Under the pieces are notes generated by a model, which had not been told where the DNA came from, ran no database searches, and saw nothing but the letters and a program-made list of their open reading frames with translations. Positions 1-7,904 of a DNA stretch of 32,680 nt are shown in pieces (the first letter of the stretch is position 1; each line of letters opens with the position of its first letter). The DNA is from Armatimonadota bacterium (lineage in GTDB: Bacteria; Armatimonadota; UBA5829; DTJY01). The stretch lies in NCBI GenBank assembly GCA_017993055.1, contig JAGONM010000037.1, forward strand, positions 1 through 32,680, given 5' to 3'. A program made the position numbers and the translations under genes.

Positions 1-1191
1 GTCGCAGGGTACGGGCTCATCAGGTCTCTCGGCCTTGCGGGAGTCCCAGTGGTTGCGCTGAGCGCGAGAAGGTGCGATTCCTTCTGCTCGCGATATCCAC
101 GGGAACGTCTCATCGTTCCCGACCCTCTGCAGAACCATATCGCTTTTGTCGAGTGGCTGGCGGACTACGGGCGGCGGCAGGACTCGAGGCCGGTGCTGTT
201 CATGGCAGAGGACGTCTACGCCTACATCGTCTCGGCGTATCAGGACCAGCTTGCCGAGCACTGCCTGTATCCCTATCTGCCAGTCAACAATCTGGAACGC
301 TTCTTCAGCAAGGATATCATGTTGTCGTGCGCGGAGCGCGCCGGGTTGGCCGTGCCGCGATGGATAGCCCGACCGACGCATGATCAGCTCGAGGGTTGGC
401 AGGACTTCCCGGCGGTGGTTAGGCCGCTGGTTTCCCGTTTCAGATTCAAGAACGGCGAACTGCGGGACGTGGTCGCATTCCCGAGGGCCTTTGGAGGAAA
501 GGCGATTCGCGCCGACGACCGCGAGAGCCTGGTTCGGGCTGCGCAAGCCGTCGAGGATCTGGGGATAGAGTACTTCGTTCAGAAGATGATTCTCGCTCCG
601 AACTCGGACTTGGTCAGCTTCAAGTTCGTGGCGGACGGTGACCATGCCGTTCCATCGGCCTTCATCGGGCGGAAGATACGGCAGCATCCAGCGGACTTCG
701 GTACCTGCGTCGTCGGACGTGCCGACTACGTGGACGCAGTCTTCGATGAGGGGCTGCGATTTGTCAGGGAGTCCGAGTACGTCGGGGGCGGAATGATCGA
801 GTTCCTGTGGAGCGAAGAGGACCGGCGCTGGTACTTCATCGAACTCAATCCGAGGCTTGATTACTGGGCGGGTATCGCTGTGGATAGGGGTGTCAACCTC
901 CCGTTCCAACAGTACCTCCTCAGTACCGGCCAGAGTCTGCTCGATGTCAGGCAGAGAGACGGCGGAAGGTACTGGATTGATGTTGCATGCGATCTGCGAG
1001 CGCTGAGGTGCCGTAGGCGAATGAGGGACTGGCCCATTTCCGTTCGCGAGATGGTTTGGCCCTACCTCTACTTCAACGAGGCGGTCTTCAACTGGAGGGA
1101 CCCCCTGCCGGGAGCATTTCGGCTGATCCGACCGTGTGCGGGCAGGGCGGCGCGATGGCTGTTGCGCCGATCCAGGATCAGGGGACAATAG
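1..1191 (+). CDS. ATP-grasp carboxylate-amine ligase-like protein, 5' partial
   Basis: The frame is open from the first base of the window and already reads like the start of an ATP-grasp fold (VAGYGLIRSLGLAGVPVVAL, a Rossmann-like N-terminal strand and helix), so the true start lies upstream; the GTG at 49 is only the first internal start-like codon. At least 397 residues are visible. The central part (about residues 105-290) carries the ATP-grasp signs: KDIMLSCAERAGLAVP, the VVRPLVS strand, and the C-terminal metal-binding IELNPRLDYWAG. It resembles the predicted ATP-grasp ligases (COG3919/CPSase-L-like) often found in polysaccharide clusters, which join a carboxylate to an amine using ATP; the substrate cannot be read from the sequence. 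It ends one base before the next gene, so the two are probably cotranscribed. The family is fairly sure; the role in sugar or glycan decoration is inferred from context. Confidence 0.8.
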   Translation, partial: VAGYGLIRSLGLAGVPVVALSARRCDSFCSRYPRERLIVPDPLQNHIAFVEWLADYGRRQDSRPVLFMAEDVYAYIVSAYQDQLAEHCLYPYLPVNNLERFFSKDIMLSCAERAGLAVPRWIARPTHDQLEGWQDFPAVVRPLVSRFRFKNGELRDVVAFPRAFGGKAIRADDRESLVRAAQAVEDLGIEYFVQKMILAPNSDLVSFKFVADGDHAVPSAFIGRKIRQHPADFGTCVVGRADYVDAVFDEGLRFVRESEYVGGGMIEFLWSEEDRRWYFIELNPRLDYWAGIAVDRGVNLPFQQYLLSTGQSLLDVRQRDGGRYWIDVACDLRALRCRRRMRDWPISVREMVWPYLYFNEAVFNWRDPLPGAFRLIRPCAGRAARWLLRRSRIRGQ

Positions 1192-2028
1192 TTGGCTGCG
1201 ACAGCACGGGAACTGATCATCAACTTCACGCCGACGGGTATGATACCGACGAAGGCGGTGAATCCTCACGTTCCGATCACGACGGATGAGATCATCGAGG
1301 ATGTCCGCCAGGCGTGTGCGGTCGGCATCACTTCGGTGCACTTGCACGCTCGCGATGAAGCAACAGGGGAACCCACTCATAGCGCGGTCATGTACGAGAG
1401 GATCATCACGGGTGTTCGGGAGTTTGCGCCGGACCTGGTCATCTGCGTCAGTCTCTCCGGGCGGACGTGGTCCGAGTTCGAGAAGCGCGCGGAGCCTCTG
1501 AATCTGGCCGGAGCCGCAAAGCCCGACATGGGCAGCCTGACGCTGAGTTCACTCAACTTCAGCAGACAGGCCAGCGTAAACGCACCGGACACGATCATGC
1601 AACTCGCCGAGCGGATGAAGGATCGCGGTATCAAGCCTGAACTTGAAGCATTCGATTCGGGCATGATCAACTATGCCTGCTACCTGGCAGAACGAGCCGT
1701 GATCGGTCCCCCTCACTACTTCAACCTGATTCTGGGGAACATTGCTTGCGCCCAGGCGGATCTGCTTCATGTAGGCATCATGATTCGCGACCTGCCGGCT
1801 AGTTCCCTCTGAAGTGCCGGAGGTCTCGGGGATCGACAGTTGCAGATGAACTCGCTCGCTGTAGCGATGGGCGGTGGTGTAAGAGTCGGCCTAGAGGATA
1901 GCGTATGGTACGACGTTGCTCGGACGAGCCCCGCGCGCAACCAGGAACGTGATCGCCTTCCTTGGAGTGACGTTGACCGCTCATACAGGGCGGGCTATAC
2001 TCAGATGCTGGGGTTGCGCGTGTTGTGA
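1192..2028 (+). pseudogene. BKACE/DUF849 (beta-keto acid cleavage enzyme-like) gene interrupted by an in-frame TGA
   Basis: The first part (TTG at 1192 to 1809, 206 residues) matches the BKACE/DUF849 TIM-barrel family: INFTPTGMIPTKAVNPHVP, the metal-site HLHARD, SGRTW, and the PELEAFDSGM strand. A TGA at 1810-1812 ends it after LPASSL, but the same frame continues with SAGGLGDRQLQMNSLAVAMGGGVRVGLEDS, the expected C-terminal family motif (GGHVRVGLED type). In relatives the residue at the TGA is normally Trp, so one G-to-A change (TGG to TGA) explains the break. With the stop read through, the length is 279 codons, within the family range. The last 25 residues fit poorly and overlap a promoter. 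Family enzymes condense beta-keto acids with acetyl-CoA; the substrate here is unknown. A consensus error in the assembly is a live alternative to a real pseudogene. Confidence 0.8.
1973..2001 (+). promoter_or_regulatory. Sigma70-like promoter for the first GT4 gene
   Basis: TTGACC (1973-1978), a 17-base spacer and TATACT (1996-2001) give a near-consensus housekeeping promoter. The predicted start of transcription is about 2008, leaving a leader near 58 bases before the TTG start codon at 2066. It lies inside the 3' end of the broken BKACE gene, so it could drive the downstream glycan genes independently. Confidence 0.6.
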
Positions 2029-2065
2029 TGGCGAACCTCTCGAGTGTGGTACAGGTGATAAAACA

Positions 2066-3193
2066 TTGGATGGGCTCCTGATCGCAACTCCGTTTCCACC
2101 GGCGAGAGGTGGCATTCAGAACTACCTTCTCGGTCTGTACTCGAATCTGCCGGAGCATAGATTCTGCGTCCTCAGCCCCCGCCAACCCGGCTGCAGGGAT
2201 TTCGACGCGGTTCATAGCCGTTTGGCGATCAGGCGCCCCCGCCGCATGCCGCGGATACGCGGGGCGAGAAGCGTCGGCATCTTCATCGAAGCGATGCGGG
2301 TCGTGGCTTGCGATAGGGTTCGACACATCCACTGCGGTGTTGTGTTGCCTGACGGTCGCGTCGGGTATCTGCTGCGGAGGATCACAGGTCGTCCCTATCT
2401 GGTCTACGCATACGGCATGGAACTGTATGGCTCTCCCGCGTATGAATCCCTCATCACAAGTATTCTGCGCGGCGCCGGCACGGTGGTGGCCATTAGCCGC
2501 TTCACCCGCAGTCGGCTGCTCGATCTGGGGGTGGACGCCGCTCGGATTGAGTTGATACCGCCTGGCGTAGACGCAGATTTCTATGTCGCTGGAGAGAGGG
2601 ACAATGACATCAGATCGAAGCTCGGCCTGCAGGGCAAGAAGGTGATTCTGAGCGTCGGACGACAGGTCGAGAGAAAGGGCAGCGACACGGTCATCAGGTC
2701 GCTGCCGGAGGTTCTGAAGATAGTTCCGAATGCACATTACGTTATCGCGGGCGACGGTGATTATCTGTCGCGGTTGCGCGACCTGACCCGCGAGCTCTCA
2801 CTGGAGCGATGCGTGACCTTCGCGCTGTCCCCCACGGATTTCGAGATGCCGGGACTCTATGCCATGTGCGATGTGTTCGCGATGGTTAGCCGCACGCTCC
2901 CCGGCAACGATTGCGAGGGCTTCGGGATAGTATTCTTGGAGGCTGGAGCCTGCGGGCGGCCCGTTATCGGCGGGGATTCCGGCGGCATCCCGGACGCCGT
3001 CGTGGATGGAGAGACCGGGTTTCTCGTGGATTCTACGGATGTGGGCGCGGTAGGCAGAGCTATCGTCCGTCTTCTCGCGGATGACGGGTTGGCACGCCGC
3101 ATGGGAGAGGCCGGAAGGCGGCGTGTGCTGCGCGGGTTCACCATTCAGTCACAGGCGGCACACCTGTCGCGAGTGATACGGGGACAATCCTGA
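2066..3193 (+). CDS. GT4-family glycosyltransferase
   Basis: A 375-residue GT-B-fold glycosyltransferase that should transfer a sugar from a nucleotide donor to a growing lipid-linked glycan at the cytoplasmic face. The N-terminal domain starts ATPFPPARGGIQNYLLGL, with the GG acceptor-side loop. The C-terminal Glycos_transf_1 domain has VGRQVERKGSDTVIRSLPEV and the donor-binding EGFGIVFLEAGACGRPVIGG (EX7E motif). The frame stays open upstream to 1916, but the start is best placed at TTG 2066: AGGTGA lies seven bases before it, and family homology begins right after it. Acceptor and donor sugars cannot be read. It ends one base before the acyltransferase start at 3195, so the pair is an operon. 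Confidence 0.85.
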   Translation: MDGLLIATPFPPARGGIQNYLLGLYSNLPEHRFCVLSPRQPGCRDFDAVHSRLAIRRPRRMPRIRGARSVGIFIEAMRVVACDRVRHIHCGVVLPDGRVGYLLRRITGRPYLVYAYGMELYGSPAYESLITSILRGAGTVVAISRFTRSRLLDLGVDAARIELIPPGVDADFYVAGERDNDIRSKLGLQGKKVILSVGRQVERKGSDTVIRSLPEVLKIVPNAHYVIAGDGDYLSRLRDLTRELSLERCVTFALSPTDFEMPGLYAMCDVFAMVSRTLPGNDCEGFGIVFLEAGACGRPVIGGDSGGIPDAVVDGETGFLVDSTDVGAVGRAIVRLLADDGLARRMGEAGRRRVLRGFTIQSQAAHLSRVIRGQS

Positions 3194-3194
3194 G

Positions 3195-3863
3195 ATGGAT
3201 TCTCCGGTGTCAGGCGGAAGGAAGGCAAGGAACGTGCGGACAGTGATGAGGTTGCTTCGGCGATGGGTGATTAGCCCGGTCGCTAGCCGGGTGATTCTAG
3301 GCTGGGTTCTGCTCAGGTCGGTGGCCTTCGGGCCTCCCAGAGTCCTTATGTATAACAGCCACATCAACGTCGCGATCCTGCGTTGGTTCGGGGCGACCGT
3401 AGGGAAGGGGGTCCGCGCGCATCCTCCTATCACGCTCCACGCTTGCGAGGACGGGTATGGGAATCTGTTCCTGGGTGACGGATGTAATCTCAACGCGAAT
3501 GTCTATCTTGACCTATCCGGAAAGATCGTTCTCGAACGGGGTGTCGGGATCGGCCCGGGGGCGATTATCAATACGCACAACCGGTTCAACTACGACGAAT
3601 ACTTGGAAGAACGTCTGTCTCATCAGTGCGGAGTCGGGGAGGTTATCGTCAGAGAGTGTTCGTCAGTCAAAGCGAACGCATTGGTTATCATGGGAGTCAC
3701 GATCGGGAGGCACTGCGTAGTGGCAGGTGGTGCCGTCGTGAACCGCGATGTTCCGGACTACAGTTTCGCCGTCGGTGTGCCTGCAAAGGTGCAGGATAGC
3801 CTTGCGCCCGAGACTCTGGCTGAACGGGCCGGTGAGTCGTCCGCTTGCGAGGATCGGGGATGA
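3195..3863 (+). CDS. Hexapeptide-repeat acyltransferase (WbbJ/LacA-like)
   Basis: 222 residues. The second half is a left-handed beta-helix built from imperfect hexapeptide repeats (GDGCNLNANVYLDLSGKIVL, then VGIGPGAIINT, IGRHCVVAGGAVVNRDVP), ending in the family hallmark VGVPAKV. His in the INTHNRF segment is the likely catalytic base by analogy with LacA/WcaF-type O-acetyltransferases. The usual job is to transfer an acetyl (or other acyl) group from acetyl-CoA to a sugar hydroxyl, decorating the exopolysaccharide. The N-terminal segment (about residues 15-60) has hydrophobic stretches as in colanic acid WcaF/WcaB relatives. The ATG follows the previous stop by one base, so translation is probably coupled. 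Confidence 0.8.
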   Translation: MDSPVSGGRKARNVRTVMRLLRRWVISPVASRVILGWVLLRSVAFGPPRVLMYNSHINVAILRWFGATVGKGVRAHPPITLHACEDGYGNLFLGDGCNLNANVYLDLSGKIVLERGVGIGPGAIINTHNRFNYDEYLEERLSHQCGVGEVIVRECSSVKANALVIMGVTIGRHCVVAGGAVVNRDVPDYSFAVGVPAKVQDSLAPETLAERAGESSACEDRG

Positions 3864-3870
3864 CAGGATA

Positions 3871-3895
3871 GATGCATTGTCGCGCTGAATGCATC
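3871..3895 (+). repeat. Perfect 8-bp inverted repeat (hairpin) between acyltransferase and flippase
   Basis: GATGCATT (3871-3878), a nine-base loop, and AATGCATC (3888-3895) are exactly complementary. No T-run follows, so it is not a classical terminator; an mRNA-stability or operator element is possible. It lies in the 95-base gap before the flippase gene. Confidence 0.45.
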
Positions 3896-3958
3896 GGTTC
3901 TCGAGGCGCGCGGCATCACATGGCTATGAGTGCATCGCAGAGATGCTGGAAGATATAG

Positions 3959-5458
3959 ATGGACTGGAATCCAGGTGACGGCGAGTTTCGCAGCAAGACG
4001 GTTCAAGGGATCGGTTGGAGTCTGTCCAGCCAAGTCGTGAATCAGGCTATCGCCATGATTGCGGTGGTCGTCCTCGCGCGGCTGCTGTCTCCGCGCGAGT
4101 TCGGGTTGTTGGCCATGGTCACCGTTGTGACCGTCTTCGCGGAGCTATTTTGCGACATGGGTTTCAGTGCCGCGTTGATACAAAGGCAGGACATAACGCA
4201 GGAGCACCTGTCCTCGGTTTTCTGGTTCAACCTCGGCGTCGGTGTATCCCTCACGGCGATCTTTGTCGGCGCCGCTCGACTGCTCGCCGACTTCTACGGT
4301 GAGCCGGTCCTGGCCCCGCTCACAATGATTCTGTCTGCAAACTTTCTCATAGGTTCTCTGAGCATCGTTCAGCGAACGACACTAGTGAAATCCATGGAGT
4401 TCCGACGGCTTGCGATTGTGGACATCGTCGCTACAGGCCTGTCCGGGAGCATTGCTGTGGCTATGGCCTTCTCGGGCGCGGGGGTGTGGAGCCTCGTCGG
4501 GCAGGCCATCGTGAGATCGGGTACGTCTACCGTACTGCTGTGGGTTCTAGGCGGATGGCGACCGTCGCTGATCTTCCGCTGGCGCGATGCCGGGGAACTC
4601 CTGTCTTTCAGCCTGAACGTCTTCGGCAACAAGATACTGAACTACTGGGTTCGAAATCTCGACTACCTCCTCATCGGGCGGTATATCGGCACACAGCCTC
4701 TGGGCGCGTATAGGAACTCCTACCAGATCATGCTTTTTCCTCTTATCAGCGTCTCGGGGGTTATCTCGAGAGTAATGTTTCCGGCCCTTTCGATGATACA
4801 GAACGACATACAGAGGGTGCGAGGTGCGTTCCTGCGATCAACCCGGGCAATAGCCCTCGTCACCTTCCCTATGATGACCGGCCTCTTCGTCACCGTAGAA
4901 CCGTTCGTCATGACGGTCCTGGGCCCGAAGTGGGTTCAGATGATCCCGATTCTTCGGGTCTTCTGCTTGGTGGGCCTGATGCAGTCCATCGGCACGCTCA
5001 ATGCAAATCTGTTCCTGTCACAGGGGCGCGCCGATCTGCAGTTCAGGCTCGGTTTGGCGCTCAAGGCGATCTCGATGCTCGGGATCATCATCGGTTTGCG
5101 GTGGGGAGTACTCGGCGTGGCTGTGGGATACTCCGTCACGTCGGTCATGAGTTCCTATCCGGGATTCTACTTCGCAGGCAAACTCGTAGGCCTTACCTAT
5201 TGGCGCCTATGGCGGGAACTGTCGGGGGTGCTCGCCTGTGCGCTCGCGATGGCGGCTGCCGTATGGGGAATCAGCGTCCTGCTGCCCTCTCGGCTGCCCG
5301 TGCAGGTCCTGTTCGCATCACAAGTCGCTGGCGGACTTGTGGTCTACGCGGCGCTCTTGCACTTCCTTGGGATAGGCGCATATCGCGACGTCAGGCAGTT
5401 TGTCTGGGAGAACATCCGGCATCTGCGCGCCTCCCGGCTTGAAGGGGAGACGCCATGA
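3959..5458 (+). CDS. MOP-superfamily oligosaccharide flippase (WzxC/TuaB-like)
   Basis: 499 residues, very hydrophobic, with about 12-14 predicted membrane segments. It opens with FRSKTVQGIGWSLSSQVVNQ and continues with ARLLSPREFGLLAMVTVVTV and FCDMGFSAALIQRQDITQEH, the conserved N-terminal signature of WzxC/TuaB-type lipopolysaccharide biosynthesis flippases. It would move the lipid-linked repeat unit built by the neighbouring glycosyltransferases across the inner membrane. The ATG at 3959 is preceded by TGGAAG at six bases. The 3' end overlaps the next start codon by four bases (ATGA). Assignment to the flippase family is solid; substrate specificity is not visible. Confidence 0.88.
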   Translation: MDWNPGDGEFRSKTVQGIGWSLSSQVVNQAIAMIAVVVLARLLSPREFGLLAMVTVVTVFAELFCDMGFSAALIQRQDITQEHLSSVFWFNLGVGVSLTAIFVGAARLLADFYGEPVLAPLTMILSANFLIGSLSIVQRTTLVKSMEFRRLAIVDIVATGLSGSIAVAMAFSGAGVWSLVGQAIVRSGTSTVLLWVLGGWRPSLIFRWRDAGELLSFSLNVFGNKILNYWVRNLDYLLIGRYIGTQPLGAYRNSYQIMLFPLISVSGVISRVMFPALSMIQNDIQRVRGAFLRSTRAIALVTFPMMTGLFVTVEPFVMTVLGPKWVQMIPILRVFCLVGLMQSIGTLNANLFLSQGRADLQFRLGLALKAISMLGIIIGLRWGVLGVAVGYSVTSVMSSYPGFYFAGKLVGLTYWRLWRELSGVLACALAMAAAVWGISVLLPSRLPVQVLFASQVAGGLVVYAALLHFLGIGAYRDVRQFVWENIRHLRASRLEGETP

Positions 5459-6657
5459 CACCGGCGAATCTACCGACCGTGATGCACATCCTGGACGGCT
5501 ATCTGCCTGTGACGGAGAACTGGCTCTATCGGCAGATGATCGGTATCACGCGGTATCGGGTCGTTGCCGTTCCGGGGAGGTTGTACGAGGCCCGGAGCTT
5601 TCCGCTGGATAACCTCTGCGTGTGCCCGCGCTTGTTCGCCGCGCCGAGATCATGGGCCGGCCGTGCCGCCAATCGTGTGGCTGAATCTGCGTTCTGCGTG
5701 CAGTCGCGTCGTCAGGCGAGAGTCGCGAAGCGCTTCCAGGCGAGTCTGCTCCACGCCCACTTCGGGCAGACGGGGTACAACAGCCTGGCGGCGAAACGGT
5801 TCGCCGGGTTGCCACTGATAACCTCGTTTTATGGAAGGGATGCCTGCCTGTTGCCCGGAGTCCATCCAATATGGCGAAGGCGGTATACGCGCCTCTTCGC
5901 GGAGGGAGATCTCTTCTTGGCCGAGGGAAACCACATGAAGTCCACCCTGGTTTCGCTCGGATGTCCGCAGGAGAAAGTGGTTGTTCATCATCTCGGCGTG
6001 GATCTGAACGCCTTGCCGTTTGCCATTCGACGGCCCGATGATGACGGGACGATCAGGATTCTGGCCGTGGGAAGGTTTACGGAGAAGAAGGGCTTGTCAT
6101 ATGCGGTTCGCGCGTTTGCAAGGGTGGCGCGTGAGAGAGTGGGCGTGAGGCTTGTACTAGTCGGCGACGGTCGGGGAAAGGCTGAACTCGCTGAGAAGGC
6201 CGAACTTCTTCGGTTAGTGCATGAGAACTCCCTTGGCGACAGGGTACGATTCACGGGTTACGTTGGCTACCCGGAATTCCTCTCACTGATCGGAGAGACG
6301 CACATCTGCATTGCCCCCAGCGTCACCGCAGGCGACGGGGATGCGGAGGGAGGCGCGCCGGTGTGTCTGATCGAAATGTCCGCGTCGGGCATGCCTGTTA
6401 TTGCCACCCGGCACTGCGATATCGGTGAAGTGGTGCTTGACGGCGTCTCCGGGTTCCTTGCCCCCGAACGTGATGTAGACTCACTCTCGGAGCGCCTGTT
6501 GCATCTCGTAGATCACCCGCAAATCTGGCCGGCGATGGGCGCCTCCGGCCGGAGGCATATCGAGAAGAACTACGATGCCGCCAGACAGGCAGTGTGCCTG
6601 GAGCGGACCTACGACAGTCTGTTGGGCCGTGCAGGCCCTGATGAGAGCCCTTGCTGA
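5455..6657 (+). CDS. GT4-family glycosyltransferase, WcaL/AmsK-like
   Basis: 400 residues. It resembles the colanic-acid/amylovoran WcaL-AmsK subgroup of GT4: HAHFGQTGYNSLAAKRFAGL and ITSFYGRDA in the N-terminal domain, then VGRFTEKKGLSYAVRAFARV and the long donor-binding loop around GDGDAEGGAPVCLIEMSASG in the C-terminal domain. Such enzymes add a side-chain or late backbone sugar in exopolysaccharide repeat units. The start overlaps the flippase stop (ATGA at 5455-5458), so it is translationally coupled. The exact linkage is unknown. Confidence 0.85.
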   Translation: MTPANLPTVMHILDGYLPVTENWLYRQMIGITRYRVVAVPGRLYEARSFPLDNLCVCPRLFAAPRSWAGRAANRVAESAFCVQSRRQARVAKRFQASLLHAHFGQTGYNSLAAKRFAGLPLITSFYGRDACLLPGVHPIWRRRYTRLFAEGDLFLAEGNHMKSTLVSLGCPQEKVVVHHLGVDLNALPFAIRRPDDDGTIRILAVGRFTEKKGLSYAVRAFARVARERVGVRLVLVGDGRGKAELAEKAELLRLVHENSLGDRVRFTGYVGYPEFLSLIGETHICIAPSVTAGDGDAEGGAPVCLIEMSASGMPVIATRHCDIGEVVLDGVSGFLAPERDVDSLSERLLHLVDHPQIWPAMGASGRRHIEKNYDAARQAVCLERTYDSLLGRAGPDESPC

Positions 6658-6673
6658 TGGCGCGTCCTCTTCC

Positions 6674-6703
6674 TTGACTCGCACCGCTCGCGATTGCTAC
6701 ACT
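6674..6703 (+). promoter_or_regulatory. Sigma70-like promoter close to a start codon
   Basis: TTGACT (6674-6679), an 18-base spacer and TACACT (6698-6703). Only ten bases separate the -10 box from the ATG at 6714, so the transcript would start at or just before the start codon, a near-leaderless arrangement. It sits in the 56-base gap between two glycosyltransferase genes. Confidence 0.5.
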
Positions 6704-6713
6704 GACGCGGGAG

Positions 6714-7904
6714 ATGGGCATGGAAGGCGGTCAAGAGCATCCCAGTCGGTCGGCACCTGACAGGATCAGAGTCCTGTACGTAGATCACACGCCGATTATG
6801 GGCGGCGCACAGATCTCCCTGCTTGAGCTGGTGCAGACGCTCGATCGCTCGCGATTCGATGTGGCCGTCGCGTGTACTGATCGCTGTCCGGCTGTCATGA
6901 GAGGCATCGAGGATGCGGGAGGCGATGCTCTGGTCGTGCGCGTCCCTCGTCTTCGAGGAAACCCGCTGACTCTGCCCGTGCGCTGCGCTGCCGGCATCTC
7001 CGACCTGGTTGGAGCATGCCGGGAGTTTCGTCCTGACGTAGTGCACAGCAATAGTGCGAGAACCCACGTTTACGGTCTGGTTGCTGCCCGCATCTCGGGG
7101 GCGAAGTCCGTGTGGACGCTGCGCGACATGGAGTTTCCTCGCGCGTTCTTCAGACGTCTCGTCGGATTCACGGCGGGGGTTATCTGTGTCTCTGGAGCCG
7201 TGCGCGACCACTACGATCCCGGCCACCGATTCGCAGGGGTCCATCTGATACCCAACGGGATTCTTGTCCCGCCGCTGGATGTCCCGCATGAGCGAAGTCG
7301 CGTACGTGCGGAACTTGGTATTGCGGAAGACGTACCAGTCGCGGGATCTGTGGGAAGGATGCTGCCTTGGAAGGGTCAGGATCGCTTCCTTCTTGCTGCT
7401 GCTTCGGTCCTGCGTGAACTGCCCGACGCCAGATTCGTCTTACTGGGGAATCCCGATCAGCCGGACTATCTGCGGGGGCTAGAGGAACTTGCCGATACCA
7501 ATGGCATCGGCGAGCGGGCCGTCTTTGGAGGATTCCGGGAGGACATAATCCCTTCTATCACTGCGTTCGATTTGCTCTGTCACACTTCTCTCGCGCCAGA
7601 ACCGTTCGGCAGGGTATTGGTGGAGGCAATGGCAGTGGGGGTGCCGGTGATCGCTTCACCGACGGGAGGGCCCCTGGACATCATCGAGCATGAAGTCAGC
7701 GGCCTTCTCGTGGATCCTCAGGACACGAGTCTTCTCGCAGAGAGCATGATTCGTCTCTTGACCGATAGAACTCTTCGCGAGAGGCTGTCTCGCTCCGCGC
7801 GCTCCGCCTTCGAGACGAAGTTTGACCAGGCGCGGGAGACCGCGTCTGTAGAAGCAGTCTATGAATCGGTCATGATGTGCGGGCGGGGGGACCGGTGCGG
7901 ATGA
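6714..7904 (+). CDS. GT4-family glycosyltransferase
   Basis: 396 residues in a GT-B fold. Recognisable pieces are MGGAQISLLELVQTLDRSRF (acceptor-side loop), VVHSNSARTHVYGLVAARIS, VGRMLPWKGQDRFLLAAASV, and the donor site EPFGRVLVEAMAVGVPVIAS followed by GGPLDIIEHEVSGLLVDP. This is the typical order of Glyco_trans_4 then Glycos_transf_1. ATG 6714 is used here; a second in-frame ATG lies at 6720 and cannot be excluded, since the promoter at 6674-6703 would place the transcript start next to either. The gene ends in an ATGA overlap with the next glycosyltransferase. Sugar specificity is unknown. Confidence 0.85.
   Translation: MGMEGGQEHPSRSAPDRIRVLYVDHTPIMGGAQISLLELVQTLDRSRFDVAVACTDRCPAVMRGIEDAGGDALVVRVPRLRGNPLTLPVRCAAGISDLVGACREFRPDVVHSNSARTHVYGLVAARISGAKSVWTLRDMEFPRAFFRRLVGFTAGVICVSGAVRDHYDPGHRFAGVHLIPNGILVPPLDVPHERSRVRAELGIAEDVPVAGSVGRMLPWKGQDRFLLAAASVLRELPDARFVLLGNPDQPDYLRGLEELADTNGIGERAVFGGFREDIIPSITAFDLLCHTSLAPEPFGRVLVEAMAVGVPVIASPTGGPLDIIEHEVSGLLVDPQDTSLLAESMIRLLTDRTLRERLSRSARSAFETKFDQARETASVEAVYESVMMCGRGDRCG

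Noticed and set aside
1810-1812. TGA recoded as Trp or selenocysteine.
   Set aside because: Many genes in the window end properly at TGA with overlapping ATGA starts, the position is normally Trp and not Cys, and no SECIS-like hairpin is evident.
4645-4670. A T-loop-like GGTTCGAAATC suggesting a tRNA.
   Set aside because: It lies within the flippase coding frame and no acceptor or anticodon stem can be formed around it.
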